From positions 124,001-188,000 of the forward strand of contig JBMOMJ010000019.1 in NCBI GenBank assembly GCA_049324695.1: a stretch of 64,000 bases of DNA, in the 5' to 3' direction. Made by a program: the position numbers and the translations under genes. The stretch comes from PMG-095 sp049324695. GTDB lineage: Bacteria; Myxococcota_A; Polyangia; Polyangiales; Polyangiaceae. Of the stretch, positions 17,380 to 26,590 are shown one piece after another; within the stretch, counting starts at the first letter, position 1, and every line of letters starts with the position of its first letter. Under the pieces are notes generated by a model. It saw only the letters and a list, made by a program, of their open reading frames with translations, was not told the DNA's origin and searched no databases.

Positions 17380-18743
17380 TCCGTCGCGCCGCCACCACCT
17401 TCCTCGCCTGTCTCGCTAGTCTTGCCTGCAGCAAAAACAAGGCCTCCGAGAGCGAACCACAACCTGCGGTGTCGGTCGCCCCAAGCGCAGCGCCCGTAGC
17501 TTCAGCCGTTCCGGCTCTCCCCAGCGCGCAGCCGAAACCGGTGAGCGAGCTGCCACAAACCCGCAATGTGCTCCTGATCACCATCGACAGCCTGCGCGCG
17601 GACATGCCTTGGGCAGGCTACGCTCGGCCCATCGCGCCGAATCTGACCAAGCTCGCGGAACGCTCTGCGCTGTACCTCAACGCTTACAGCGGCTCGAGTT
17701 ACACCGCCAAGAGCGTGGCGACCTTCTTGTCAGGCCGGTACCCTTCCACGCTGTATCGCGATGGCTACTTCTTCGCGAAGTATCCCGCGTCGAACACATT
17801 CATCCCCGAGCTTTTGTCGCCCAAAGGCATTCGCACCTTGGGGTTTCACGCGCACCTCTACTTCGGTAGGGGCAAGGGACTCGAGCAAGGCTTCGACGAG
17901 TGGCGATTGGTGCCCGGCATCACGTTCGATCCCCAAACCGACAACTTCGTCACCAGCGACAAGATGACGGAGCTCGCGATCAAGCTACTCTCCGACCCGA
18001 AGAATACGGAAAAGCCGTTTTTTGCGTGGGGTCACTACATGGATCCCCACGATCAGTATCAAAAACACAAGGAATCACCCGATTTCGGCAACAAAGCTCG
18101 CGATAGGTACGATTCCGAAGTCTGGTATTCGGACTACTGGGTTGGGAAGCTTTTGGAGTGGGCGGAAAGCAAGCCGTGGTGGAAAAATACCGTGCTCATC
18201 GTGAGCGCCGATCACGGTGAGGCCTTTGGCGAACACGGAATGTACAAGCACGCCTTCGAAGTGTGGGAGGTTCTCACGCGCGTGCCGCTCCTGATCGCAG
18301 GTCCTGGTATCGTGCCGCGCCGCATCGAGCAGCGTCGCTCTCACATCGACTTGGCCCCCACCATTCTGGAGCTGATGGGGCAACCCGTTCCCGCGGATTT
18401 CCATGGGAAATCGTTGGTTCCCGAGCTCACCGGTGCCGCACTGGAGTCACACGAACCGATCTTGGTCGAGCTCACCGAGGACAGCCACAACCCGTACAGG
18501 CGCGCGCTCATCGACGGCAAATACAAGCTCATCGACCTCGGCCGCTCGCAGTATCAGCTCTACGACTTGAGCCGCGACCCAGGCGAGCTCACTGATCTAG
18601 CCAAAGAGCAGAAAGACGAGCTCGCGCGGATGCGAAAGCTGCTAGACGATAAGCTCGCGACTCTGCCTCTGGTAGAGCCGTACGGCGGTGCGAAGTTGAA
18701 GAACGGCAAAACAGCTCGCGGCCCCGTCGGACCCGAGAAGTAG
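17376..18743 (+). CDS. sulfatase-fold lipoprotein (alkaline-phosphatase superfamily)
   Basis: The 455-residue product has a lipobox (LASLAC) and a Pro/Ala linker, then a sulfatase-type alpha/beta domain. Metal-binding elements are clear: LLITIDSLRAD, VSADHGEAFGEHG and the KHAFEVWEVLTRVPLLI region. The sulfatase nucleophile motif CxPxR is absent. The equivalent stretch reads SYTAKSVATFLSGRYP, which places Thr where Cys/Ser sits, as in phosphoglycerol transferase or LTA-synthase-like members. It may therefore be a phospho- rather than a sulfo-hydrolase. The ATG at 17376 overlaps the previous stop; the frame opens earlier but only this start yields a lipoprotein signal. Confidence 0.8.
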   Translation: MIRRAATTFLACLASLACSKNKASESEPQPAVSVAPSAAPVASAVPALPSAQPKPVSELPQTRNVLLITIDSLRADMPWAGYARPIAPNLTKLAERSALYLNAYSGSSYTAKSVATFLSGRYPSTLYRDGYFFAKYPASNTFIPELLSPKGIRTLGFHAHLYFGRGKGLEQGFDEWRLVPGITFDPQTDNFVTSDKMTELAIKLLSDPKNTEKPFFAWGHYMDPHDQYQKHKESPDFGNKARDRYDSEVWYSDYWVGKLLEWAESKPWWKNTVLIVSADHGEAFGEHGMYKHAFEVWEVLTRVPLLIAGPGIVPRRIEQRRSHIDLAPTILELMGQPVPADFHGKSLVPELTGAALESHEPILVELTEDSHNPYRRALIDGKYKLIDLGRSQYQLYDLSRDPGELTDLAKEQKDELARMRKLLDDKLATLPLVEPYGGAKLKNGKTARGPVGPEK

Positions 18744-18754
18744 ACTCGAGCGCT

Positions 18755-19012
18755 CTACGGCTTTTGTGCGGGCGCTTGACAACGTTCCACGCACGAATCG
18801 GCCACTTTCTGACACCCTTGAATACACGGAATGTCGCCGTCGCATTGCAGCACGCAGTCGGTTTGCACGGTCTGACAGCGCGTATTGCAGCTCTGCACGC
18901 TGAGCGGCGCGCTACCGCCAGCTAGGGCTGGGAGAGTAACCAATGCCAGAGCGAGCAGCGCAAAGCCGGTGACGATTCGAGCGCGACGACGAGTCGCGCG
19001 AGGACGGTTCAT
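18755..19012 (-). CDS. small secreted protein with four CX3C motifs
   Basis: This 85-residue protein has an Arg-rich n-region, a hydrophobic core and an LPALA-G cleavage site, so it should be exported. The mature part of about 55 residues has eight cysteines spaced CX3C-X6-CX3C-X5-CX3C-X6-CX3C, an internal duplication of one unit. This suggests two disulfide-linked helical hairpins or a metal-binding mini-domain. No family is recognised. It lies tail-to-tail with the sulfatase-fold gene. Confidence 0.6.
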   Translation of the reverse strand: MNRPRATRRRARIVTGFALLALALVTLPALAGGSAPLSVQSCNTRCQTVQTDCVLQCDGDIPCIQGCQKVADSCVERCQAPAQKP

Positions 19013-19096
19013 ACATGGAGTGAACGGCCGCCCGAAGCCTGTCTTCAGCGTGCTTCAGGGTCTCGCGCGTTGCCGTGGTTGTTGTACCCTAGCGCA

Positions 19097-22000
19097 ATGG
19101 CTGGCTTCTTCCGCAGCGGCTTCGCGATCCGCGCAGTCGTGTGTGGTCTCTTGTGTTCGGGTATGCCCGCGGCGTGCGGTCTTCCGGACTATCGCTTCGA
19201 AGATCAAACTCCGCAGGGTGGTGCTCCGGGTGCTACCCGACCGCGCTGTGCCACCAACGCTGACTGCGCAACGTATTCGAGCACGAAGACCTGCGACATC
19301 GCGGATGGCCATTGCGTCGAGTGTTTGCCCTCAGCCGACAGCACCGTTTCGAGTTGCGGCCCGGGGCTCTATTGCGATGTCAATCGATGTGCGGTCGGCT
19401 GCGCCAGCAACGCCGATTGTCCGGATGGGCTCATGTGCGATCCGGCGTCGCACCAATGCCAAGGCTGCACGCTGGATACAGACTGTCCCCCGGGGACCGC
19501 TTGCAAGGCCCCGAACTGTGTTCCGAACTGCGCGGACAACACTGGCTGCCCCACCGGCTTTACGTGTTGCAACATGGTGTGCGCCAAGTTGGGCAGCGAC
19601 TCGCTGCACTGCGGCGCCTGCAGCAAAGCTTGCGCCGATCGGCAGGATTGCATCAACGCCGCGTGCGGCGAAGGCTCGAGTTGCGCCGAAGGCTTCGACG
19701 ACTGCGATGGAAAGGCCGGATGTGAAGCCAATTTGCGCAAGGATCGTCGCAATTGCGGCAGCTGCTTCGTCGATTGCAAGGACGAGTACTGCAACGGCGG
19801 AAGCTGCAGCAAAATCGATTGTCCTGCCAATCGCGCAGACTGCGACGACGACGAGACTACGGGCTGCGAAGCGCTCTTGACGTCGACCAAGGATTGCGGC
19901 TTCTGCGGCAACACTTGCAGCTCCTTCCATGGCACGCCGGCCTGCGTGGGTGAGAAATGCATGATCAGTTGCGATCCGAACTACAAGGATTGCGATGGAA
20001 ACCCGGCGACCGGCTGCGAAGGCGATCTGCAGAACGACGACGCAAACTGCGGGGCGTGCGGCGTCGTTTGCAGCAACCCCAATGGCCGCACCAAGTGTGT
20101 AGAAGGCCAATGTGTACCGCTGTGCAATCCGGGTTTCGGGGATTGTGATGGCATCGCGGAGAACGGCTGTGAGACAGACCTGCAGAGCGATGTGAAGAAT
20201 TGCGGCGAGTGCAAGACTTCCTGCGTCGTCGAACATGCGACGGCGGCTTGCGTCGAAGGCGTGTGCAGCAACGTCTGTGAAGACGGCTATGAGGACTGCA
20301 ACGGCGGCACCGACGGCTGCGAGGCAGATCTCAAGAGCCCTGCTTCTTGCGGCCAGTGTGGGGTCGTCTGCAACGACGCTAACGGCATCGCGAGTTGTTC
20401 ACCCGCCGGAGAGTGTACGCTCGAATGCAAGACAGGCTACGCCGATTGCGTCAACGGCTTGGAAGACGGTTGCGAAACCAATACGACCAACAACGTAAAT
20501 AACTGCGGCGCGTGCGGCATGAAATGCGTGGCTCCGCCGCAGGGTTCGGTCACCTGCGTCAACTCCACGTGCATCGAAACCAAGTGCAACGCGCCGCTCG
20601 CCGACTGCGATGGCAACGGCTCCTGTGAAGTCAACGTCACGGACGACAACAAGAACTGCGGCGGCTGCGGTATCGCTTGCACGTTCAATCACGGCACCGG
20701 CGCCTGCGTCGATCAGAAGTGCGTGCTGGTCAGTTGCGAACCGGGTTACGCCGACTGCACCGCGGCGGCAGGTTGCGAAACCCAGCTCGGAACCTTGCAA
20801 AACTGCCTGAAGTGCGGGGACAGCTGCGTCGCACAACATGGGCAAATCGCCTGCACGGCAACGGGCTGCGCCTCCACCTGCGCGATCGGATGGGGCGATT
20901 GCACCAATCCCAACGACGGCTGTGAAACCCAGCTGAACAGCAACACCAATTGCGGGCGTTGCAACGGCACTTGCATGCGGCCAAACGCCACCACGAGCTG
21001 CGCCAGCGGCACGTGTGAAGTCACTGGCTGCAACACCAACTTCGGTGACTGCGACCGCGAGATCCCAACGCCGAACGGCTGCGAAACTCCCCTCACCTCC
21101 AACACCAATTGCGGCGCCTGCAACAAGCCGTGCGACATTCCGAACGCCACCGAGAGCTGCGCGACGGGCAGCTGCGTGCAAGGCGGTTGCAACACCGGCT
21201 TTGCCGACTGCTCCGCCGCGCTGGCAGGCTGTGAAACCCCGCTGGGGAGCAACACCAACTGCAGCACTTGCAACGACACCTGCCAGCCGGTGCATGTAAC
21301 GCAGAATATCTGCACCGGCACACCCCCGAACTCACGTTGCACGCCGACTTGCCAACCCGGTTACAAGAGCTGCGACGGCGACCCCTCTGACGGCTGTGAG
21401 ACGGACATCAACACGCCGCAGAACTGCGGGGATTGCTTTGCAGCCTGCTCGCTGCCGAACGCCAATACTTACAACTGCGTATCGGGCAGCTGCCAAGTGC
21501 TGACTTGCAAGACCGGCTTTGCCCATTGCAACACGAGCCACACGGACGGTTGCGAGCTGCCAGTAAGCAGCGACATCAACAATTGCGGCGGCTGCGGCGT
21601 AAGGTGCAGCTCGAACCACGGTACTCCCAGCTGCACCGGCGGAGCTTGCTCCACCGCCTGCACCGCCGGCTGGGGCGACTGCAACACCGATCGGCTCGAC
21701 GGTTGCGAACGCGACGTCACGAACGATCCCAACGCATGCGGCAACTGCCTAACCAAGTGCACCGCCGGCGCGCCGTTCTGCGTGAATTCCAGCTGCATTT
21801 CGCATTTGACCATCGGTGTTGGGACACCGGTCAACGGCAGCTCGACCGGCGGAAATAACCTCACGATTTCGCACACGCTCAGAGCCGGACCCAGCGCCAA
21901 TCGTGTGGTCGTCGTCGCAGTTGCCTCGCGCGGCAACGGCTCGGCTGGGCGCCCCACGTCGGTCAAGTACGGCAACGTGCTGATGAACATGAAGCTCGAG

Positions 22001-22486
22001 CGAGAAGCACTCGCGGTCAATCAAGCTTGGTCAGGCATCTACACGCTGCCGAACAGCGCTTTACCAGCGATCAACACCACCTCCAGCGTGCTCATCACCG
22101 CAGGCAACAGCAGCAACACCTACGGCATGATGGCCAGCGTGGTCGAGCTCACCAACGTGGAGCAAGCCGCAGGGTTCATCGACGGGCTCGGAGGCGCGCC
22201 GCACGGTGGGTGCTCCGGCACATTGACGGACACCATCACCACGGCAACTGGCGGAGCGTTGATCTATGGCGTCGTCAGTTTCTACGGCACGGGCTTTACC
22301 GGCGCTAGCGCGGCTTCGGGGCAGACGATCGTGTACGCACCGGCGAGCTTCAATCAGCTGGGTGGCATTTTCGGTTACGTGGTGGCCGAGACACCGGTGA
22401 GCGCTTTCCCGTTCTCGTGGACACCGAACGCTTGCGACACGAGCGCGCAGTCGATCGTCGCGTTCAAGCCAACGGTGACCCCCTAG
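19097..22486 (+). CDS. large Cys-rich repeat lipoprotein
   Basis: The 1129-residue product has a signal peptide with lipobox MPAAC. About 14 tandem units of roughly 45-50 residues follow, each carrying a core like DCDG..DGCE..L....NCG.C...C. The last 230 residues (after about base 21810) form a different, Cys-poor beta-rich domain with Gly/Thr/Ser-rich strands. Proteins with this repeat are common in Myxococcota and are sometimes mislabelled as tryptophan synthase alpha chain; there is no TIM-barrel or TrpA motif here. The role is probably surface adhesion or structure. The ATG at 19097 is chosen over 19070 because it gives the shorter signal peptide. Confidence 0.8.
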   Translation: MAGFFRSGFAIRAVVCGLLCSGMPAACGLPDYRFEDQTPQGGAPGATRPRCATNADCATYSSTKTCDIADGHCVECLPSADSTVSSCGPGLYCDVNRCAVGCASNADCPDGLMCDPASHQCQGCTLDTDCPPGTACKAPNCVPNCADNTGCPTGFTCCNMVCAKLGSDSLHCGACSKACADRQDCINAACGEGSSCAEGFDDCDGKAGCEANLRKDRRNCGSCFVDCKDEYCNGGSCSKIDCPANRADCDDDETTGCEALLTSTKDCGFCGNTCSSFHGTPACVGEKCMISCDPNYKDCDGNPATGCEGDLQNDDANCGACGVVCSNPNGRTKCVEGQCVPLCNPGFGDCDGIAENGCETDLQSDVKNCGECKTSCVVEHATAACVEGVCSNVCEDGYEDCNGGTDGCEADLKSPASCGQCGVVCNDANGIASCSPAGECTLECKTGYADCVNGLEDGCETNTTNNVNNCGACGMKCVAPPQGSVTCVNSTCIETKCNAPLADCDGNGSCEVNVTDDNKNCGGCGIACTFNHGTGACVDQKCVLVSCEPGYADCTAAAGCETQLGTLQNCLKCGDSCVAQHGQIACTATGCASTCAIGWGDCTNPNDGCETQLNSNTNCGRCNGTCMRPNATTSCASGTCEVTGCNTNFGDCDREIPTPNGCETPLTSNTNCGACNKPCDIPNATESCATGSCVQGGCNTGFADCSAALAGCETPLGSNTNCSTCNDTCQPVHVTQNICTGTPPNSRCTPTCQPGYKSCDGDPSDGCETDINTPQNCGDCFAACSLPNANTYNCVSGSCQVLTCKTGFAHCNTSHTDGCELPVSSDINNCGGCGVRCSSNHGTPSCTGGACSTACTAGWGDCNTDRLDGCERDVTNDPNACGNCLTKCTAGAPFCVNSSCISHLTIGVGTPVNGSSTGGNNLTISHTLRAGPSANRVVVVAVASRGNGSAGRPTSVKYGNVLMNMKLEREALAVNQAWSGIYTLPNSALPAINTTSSVLITAGNSSNTYGMMASVVELTNVEQAAGFIDGLGGAPHGGCSGTLTDTITTATGGALIYGVVSFYGTGFTGASAASGQTIVYAPASFNQLGGIFGYVVAETPVSAFPFSWTPNACDTSAQSIVAFKPTVTP
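19660..21790 (+). repeat. tandem Cys-rich protein repeats
   Basis: Inside the large lipoprotein gene about 14 degenerate copies of a 135-150 base unit are arranged head to tail. The GC(G/C)-rich codons for Gly-Cys-Glu and Asn-Cys-Gly recur at each unit. The copies differ at the DNA level, so the repeat is old or diversifying rather than recently expanded. The periodicity also produces long open frames on the opposite strand that are not genes. Confidence 0.7.
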
Positions 22487-22520
22487 ACGCTCTCGGCGCG
22501 CGAAGCGCGAAGCAGCGACG

Positions 22521-23480
22521 TTACAGCCCGGCGAAGAAGGCCCACTCGCGGTCGGCCCAGCCGGGCAGCTGCTCGTGCGCGAAGTCGGGATAAATCACGC
22601 GCGTCTTCTTCGAGCGGATCTTGTTGAACGCGGCGAACTGGCTAGAGGGGGGGCACACCGTGTCCATCAGCCCAATCGCCATCATCACTTCGGCCTGAAT
22701 GCGCGGTGCGAGGTGCTGCACGTCGATGTAGCCGAGGCGGCGAAACCACTCCTCGATGCGTTCGTGCGTTGGGTCGTGATGCCGGAAGAAGACGCGCAGC
22801 TCGTGGTACGCGTCTTTGGCGAGATCCATTTCCCAGACGCGTTGGTAGTCGCTCAAAAACGGGTACACCGGAGCGATGCGCCGCACACGCGGCTCGAGCG
22901 CAGCGCAGGCCAGCGTGAGTGCACCACCCTGAGAAGCACCGCGAGCGCCGACGCGTCCCGGATCCACCTCGGGAAAGTTCATCACGATGCGGGCTAGCTG
23001 CGCCGTATCCAGGAAGATCTGCCTAAACAGCAGCGCGTCGGGCCGATCATCGAGGCCACGCACGATGTGGCCCGCGTGAGTGGTGCCGCGCACGCCGCCG
23101 AGATCTTCACTGCGGCCACCTTGACCTCGGCAATCCAGCGAAGCCACGACGAAGCCGGCCGCTACCCAGTTGAGCTTCGGCGCAAAGTCACCGCTGCTAC
23201 TGGTGTAGCCGTGAAACTCGAGCAACGCCGGGCCGCGCTGAGCGCGCTGCTTGGGCCGAAGGTACTTGGCGTGTACACGCGCTCCACCCACGCCCGTGAA
23301 GTAAAGATGAAAGCACTCCGCAAAGCTCGCTTCGACACGAGCTGGCACGAGCTCGGGTTTTGGATCGACCGCCGCGAGCTCAGCCAGCGCGCGTTCCCAA
23401 TACGGGTCGAAGTCGGCCGGACGTGGGTTCCTGCCTGTGTAAGTCTCGAGCTCGGCCAGCGGAAGATCGACGAGCGGCAT
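22521..23480 (-). CDS. acetyl xylan esterase / cephalosporin-C deacetylase family hydrolase
   Basis: This 319-residue protein belongs to the AXE1 family of alpha/beta hydrolases. Catalytic residues are visible: Ser183 in GASQGG, Asp273 in GLMDTVCPPS and His302 in DFAHE. The family segments LEFHGYTSSSGDF, DCRGQGG and the long DPGRVGARG stretch are present. It deacetylates acetylated xylo-oligosaccharides or similar esters. There is no signal peptide, so it is probably cytoplasmic. It follows the GldAFG-like operon on the same strand after 21 bases. Confidence 0.9.
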   Translation of the reverse strand: MPLVDLPLAELETYTGRNPRPADFDPYWERALAELAAVDPKPELVPARVEASFAECFHLYFTGVGGARVHAKYLRPKQRAQRGPALLEFHGYTSSSGDFAPKLNWVAAGFVVASLDCRGQGGRSEDLGGVRGTTHAGHIVRGLDDRPDALLFRQIFLDTAQLARIVMNFPEVDPGRVGARGASQGGALTLACAALEPRVRRIAPVYPFLSDYQRVWEMDLAKDAYHELRVFFRHHDPTHERIEEWFRRLGYIDVQHLAPRIQAEVMMAIGLMDTVCPPSSQFAAFNKIRSKKTRVIYPDFAHEQLPGWADREWAFFAGL

Positions 23481-23501
23481 CCCGGCCGAGCATACCTCGA
23501 G

Positions 23502-24512
23502 TTACTTCAAGATCGCGCCCAGATCTTGTTCGACCTGCTCCGCCGAACTCGACACGACTTTCACGTACCAGCGCGTGTATTCGGTGCGGCCCAGGTACTC
23601 GGGTCCTTTTTCTCCAGCAACTTTGTAGAGCTCGAGGAAACCCAGGTTCTTCCCAGCCGAGCTGTAGTCGAGGCGCACCACGGCCTGCTCCGGCGTTGGC
23701 AATTGCGCTGGTTTTTCTACGAACTCGAGCGCGCGCAAGCGGTCTACTTTGGTCATCCAATTGACCACCGTTTCGTCCGGCTTGTTTGGGCTTGCGGTGT
23801 CTGCCCAAGCGCCTTTCTTTTCGGCAACGCGCACGACCTCGCGGTTTTTCGGGCCCTTGGAGATGCGGATCGATTTCACGTCGTCGTTTTCGAAGGAGTG
23901 CAGCTCGCGCTCCGTCAGGCGTGAATCCGCAAACGTGAGCGTCTGAATCAAATCACCTTCGATCGCGAAGACCTCGCCCGAAGCGCCGTATTTCGCGTAG
24001 CGCTCACTGCCGCCGATAGTCTGGGCGCCTACCGTCAGGAGCTGCTCCTTGCCGCCGACCTTCAACTTCAGGGTGCCCTCGGGCTTGTCCAAACCGTAGT
24101 CGGCGAGCTTGCCCGGCTCGAGCTTGCCGAGAGAGCGCAGAGCTTTCAACGGAGCGAGCTTCTTCATGAGCTCGCTGCCCGCCTTCATCGACAAGAAGGT
24201 CGAGACCTCGTGTTTCGGCGCTGGTGCTGGCGGCGGCGCACCACCGTCCACGCTCGGATGTGGTGCGGGAGCAGCGACCTCCTTGTCGAGCGTCACGACG
24301 TACCAGCTACCCACCGCGTCCTTCTTCGGCTGAATTTTGACGCTGCGCTGCTTGCCCTCGAAGCTCACCGCTTCGACCGCTTCGGGCGACCCACTCCAAA
24401 CGTCGACCGTGTCGGCCTTCTCTTGCTCGGGCTTCTCTTCTCGAGTCCAAATCGAGAATGCCGCGGCGCCCGCGATCGCGAGCAAGCCCACGTGAACTAC
24501 GATGCTCTTCAT
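23502..24512 (-). CDS. DUF4340-type protein
   Basis: The 336-residue product has one N-terminal membrane helix and a large beta-rich extracytoplasmic part. The spaced segments LADYGLDKPEGTLKLKVGG and GSERYAKYGASGEVFAI are typical of DUF4340 proteins. These are regularly found next to GldG-like ABC components. Its start overlaps the stop of the gldG-like gene by four bases, so it is the last gene of the ABC operon. Biochemical function is unknown. Confidence 0.8.
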   Translation of the reverse strand: MKSIVVHVGLLAIAGAAAFSIWTREEKPEQEKADTVDVWSGSPEAVEAVSFEGKQRSVKIQPKKDAVGSWYVVTLDKEVAAPAPHPSVDGGAPPPAPAPKHEVSTFLSMKAGSELMKKLAPLKALRSLGKLEPGKLADYGLDKPEGTLKLKVGGKEQLLTVGAQTIGGSERYAKYGASGEVFAIEGDLIQTLTFADSRLTERELHSFENDDVKSIRISKGPKNREVVRVAEKKGAWADTASPNKPDETVVNWMTKVDRLRALEFVEKPAQLPTPEQAVVRLDYSSAGKNLGFLELYKVAGEKGPEYLGRTEYTRWYVKVVSSSAEQVEQDLGAILK

Positions 24513-26590
24513 CGCTTGCCTCCGCGCTGACGCGAGCGCCGGCTGATTAACACCCCAGCGCCCAAAACCAGGCTGGGGGCACCAAAGATCGTTGCGTAGA
24601 ACCAGCCGAGATCGGCCTGTTTGGTGTGCTCGATGCGCACGTCTTCTTCTGTGTTGGGCAGGCCCTGCACGCTGCTTTCGCCGGCGAGCCAGCGTACGGC
24701 GTCGACCAGCAAAATGCGGTTGCCCACGACTTCGGTCATGACGAAGTCCGAGAAAGCATCCGAGTCGCTTACCGCGAACACGCGGGTTTCCTTGGGCTCG
24801 GGCTTCTTGTCCTTGTCCTTCTTGTCCTTGTCGTCCACCTTGGCCGGCTCGGGTGTATTCGCGAGCGGTTTTGCGTAGGCGGCGGCCAGGTTGAACACGG
24901 CGGCCTTCTCGACCGGCTGATCTTGCGAGAAGTTCTTGTTTTCGTCCGCGAAGGTCCCCGGCAGCGAACGCAACGTGAAGTCGACGCGCTCCTGCGAGCC
25001 GGGAGCCTTGTCGAGGCTACCTGCGCCGAACGCCACCACCACGAAGCGAGTGGAGTTACGGCTCAACGTCGAGACCGAAGCGTGCGACGAAAAGCTGTTC
25101 GTCACGAGGCGGATGCGGTCGGAGTTATTGTGTCGCAACCGCACGTGCTGCTTCTCGTTGGCGAGCACGCCGGGCGAGAACCTCAAGCCAACCAGAGCGG
25201 CCAGATCATGATTCACGCTCGAAACCGGCTTGGCCGGTGCTTCTGCCGTGGCCGGTTTGGCCGCACCTTCCGCTGCTGCGGGCGGCTTCTTTTCGCCCGC
25301 TGCTTCGGCGGCCGGGTTCGTTACGGGTGCCTCAGCCAGCTCTGCCATGCCGGTAAGAGCGTCCGGGTCGAGCGCCACGAACAAGTGGCCGCCGCGTTCG
25401 AGGTAGCGCTTCAGAGACGCAACTTCCTCTGGCGAGAACGCAATCGTCGGTCCCAATACCAACACTGCGTCTGCATCTTCGGGCACGTCGTTGGCAAGGC
25501 CCTGCGCCATGCCTAAATCTTTCACGCTGTAGTTCTGCTGCTGGAGCAGCGTCTTTGCGATCTGAAAGCCGCGCTCCGCTGGGCTCGTGCCGCGCCCGGC
25601 GTCTCCGAGCTCACCGTGACCAACCGTAACGTAAACGGTGCGCTTGGAGTTTGCGATCTTGACCAGCTGCTCTTGGAAGTCGCGATCGAGCGTCTTCAGC
25701 TTGGCGCGCGCCTGCTCGAGATCAGTACCGATGTTGAGCGTGTGATTGACACCACCGCGAGAAAGAATCACCACGCCGTCCTGCGTGGCGCGTAGTTCTT
25801 GCGCGAGCTTCGGCGCCAACAAACGGTCTCGCAGCTCGACCTTCAGCTTCGGAGCGCCACTGGCGAGATCTTTGAGGTACCCCGATACTTCACGACGCAC
25901 TTCATTCACTTCGGGGAAGAACGCGACCACGCGGATAGGATCGCCGCTCAGGGTCTGCACCATCTTGCGGGTCGAGTCGCTGGGCTTCGAAGTCTTGAAG
26001 TACGAATAGTCGACCTTCAGATCGACGCCCGACGCGGCATACACGAACAGCGAGCAGTAAATTGCCGCCAGCGCCAGCACGAGGCCCGAGGTCGCTGCCG
26101 AGCGCACGCGCCGACTCTCCGGGCGTTCGGCCTTCTGCATCGGGAGCAGCGCCGTTTCCGCGAAAATCATGGGCAGCGTGCTGACGGCGATCAGCGAGAT
26201 CCACGCGACTCGCGCGAACTCTTCGACGCGAGCGCGCGTCTCGGTCGCAAGCCGATCGAGCCCGAGTTTGCTGACGCCGAATTCGCTGGTAGCGAAGTAA
26301 ACCAGCACGCCGACTAGCCCGACCACCGACAGCAGCGCCAGCAGGCTCTCGATGTTGCGGCGCTCGCCACCACTGCGAAAGCGCGGGGAGAAGCGCAGCA
26401 CCGTGGCAGCCAACGTGGCTAGCACGCCGAGCAAACTGAAGAAGCCTGCTCCCTTCGGTAGACCGGAGAGGACGCGCTCGCCGAAGTAAATCGTGACGAG
26501 CCCGCCCAAGTACAACGCGAAAATCCAAACCGGAGCGCTGCGGCCGCTCGTCGTGGGAGCGGGAGTGCCCTGTGCTTCGCTCAGCGCCAT
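24509..26590 (-). CDS. GldG-like ABC transporter auxiliary protein
   Basis: The 693-residue product has four membrane helices in its N-terminal third. A large extracytoplasmic region follows, with the GldG/ABC_transp_aux pattern (DSTRKMVQTLSGDPIRVVAF, TVYVTVGHGELGD, DADAVLVLGP, LKRYLERGGHLFVALDP). A Lys/Asp/Pro-rich insert and a C-terminal membrane helix with a basic end complete it. The start is the ATG at 26590, overlapping the permease stop; the upstream open frame is not used. GldG works with GldA and GldF in gliding bacteroidetes; myxobacterial relatives are often uncharacterised. Confidence 0.85.
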   Translation of the reverse strand: MALSEAQGTPAPTTSGRSAPVWIFALYLGGLVTIYFGERVLSGLPKGAGFFSLLGVLATLAATVLRFSPRFRSGGERRNIESLLALLSVVGLVGVLVYFATSEFGVSKLGLDRLATETRARVEEFARVAWISLIAVSTLPMIFAETALLPMQKAERPESRRVRSAATSGLVLALAAIYCSLFVYAASGVDLKVDYSYFKTSKPSDSTRKMVQTLSGDPIRVVAFFPEVNEVRREVSGYLKDLASGAPKLKVELRDRLLAPKLAQELRATQDGVVILSRGGVNHTLNIGTDLEQARAKLKTLDRDFQEQLVKIANSKRTVYVTVGHGELGDAGRGTSPAERGFQIAKTLLQQQNYSVKDLGMAQGLANDVPEDADAVLVLGPTIAFSPEEVASLKRYLERGGHLFVALDPDALTGMAELAEAPVTNPAAEAAGEKKPPAAAEGAAKPATAEAPAKPVSSVNHDLAALVGLRFSPGVLANEKQHVRLRHNNSDRIRLVTNSFSSHASVSTLSRNSTRFVVVAFGAGSLDKAPGSQERVDFTLRSLPGTFADENKNFSQDQPVEKAAVFNLAAAYAKPLANTPEPAKVDDKDKKDKDKKPEPKETRVFAVSDSDAFSDFVMTEVVGNRILLVDAVRWLAGESSVQGLPNTEEDVRIEHTKQADLGWFYATIFGAPSLVLGAGVLISRRSRQRGGKR

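Noticed and set aside
18776..18781. TTGACA promoter-like hexamer
   Set aside because: It lies inside the small Cys-rich coding region, points the wrong way for a gene start and has no -10.
20399..21295. Long minus-strand frames inside the Cys-repeat gene
   Set aside because: Repeated GC-rich codons of the true gene leave the complementary strand free of stops; the translation has no motif.
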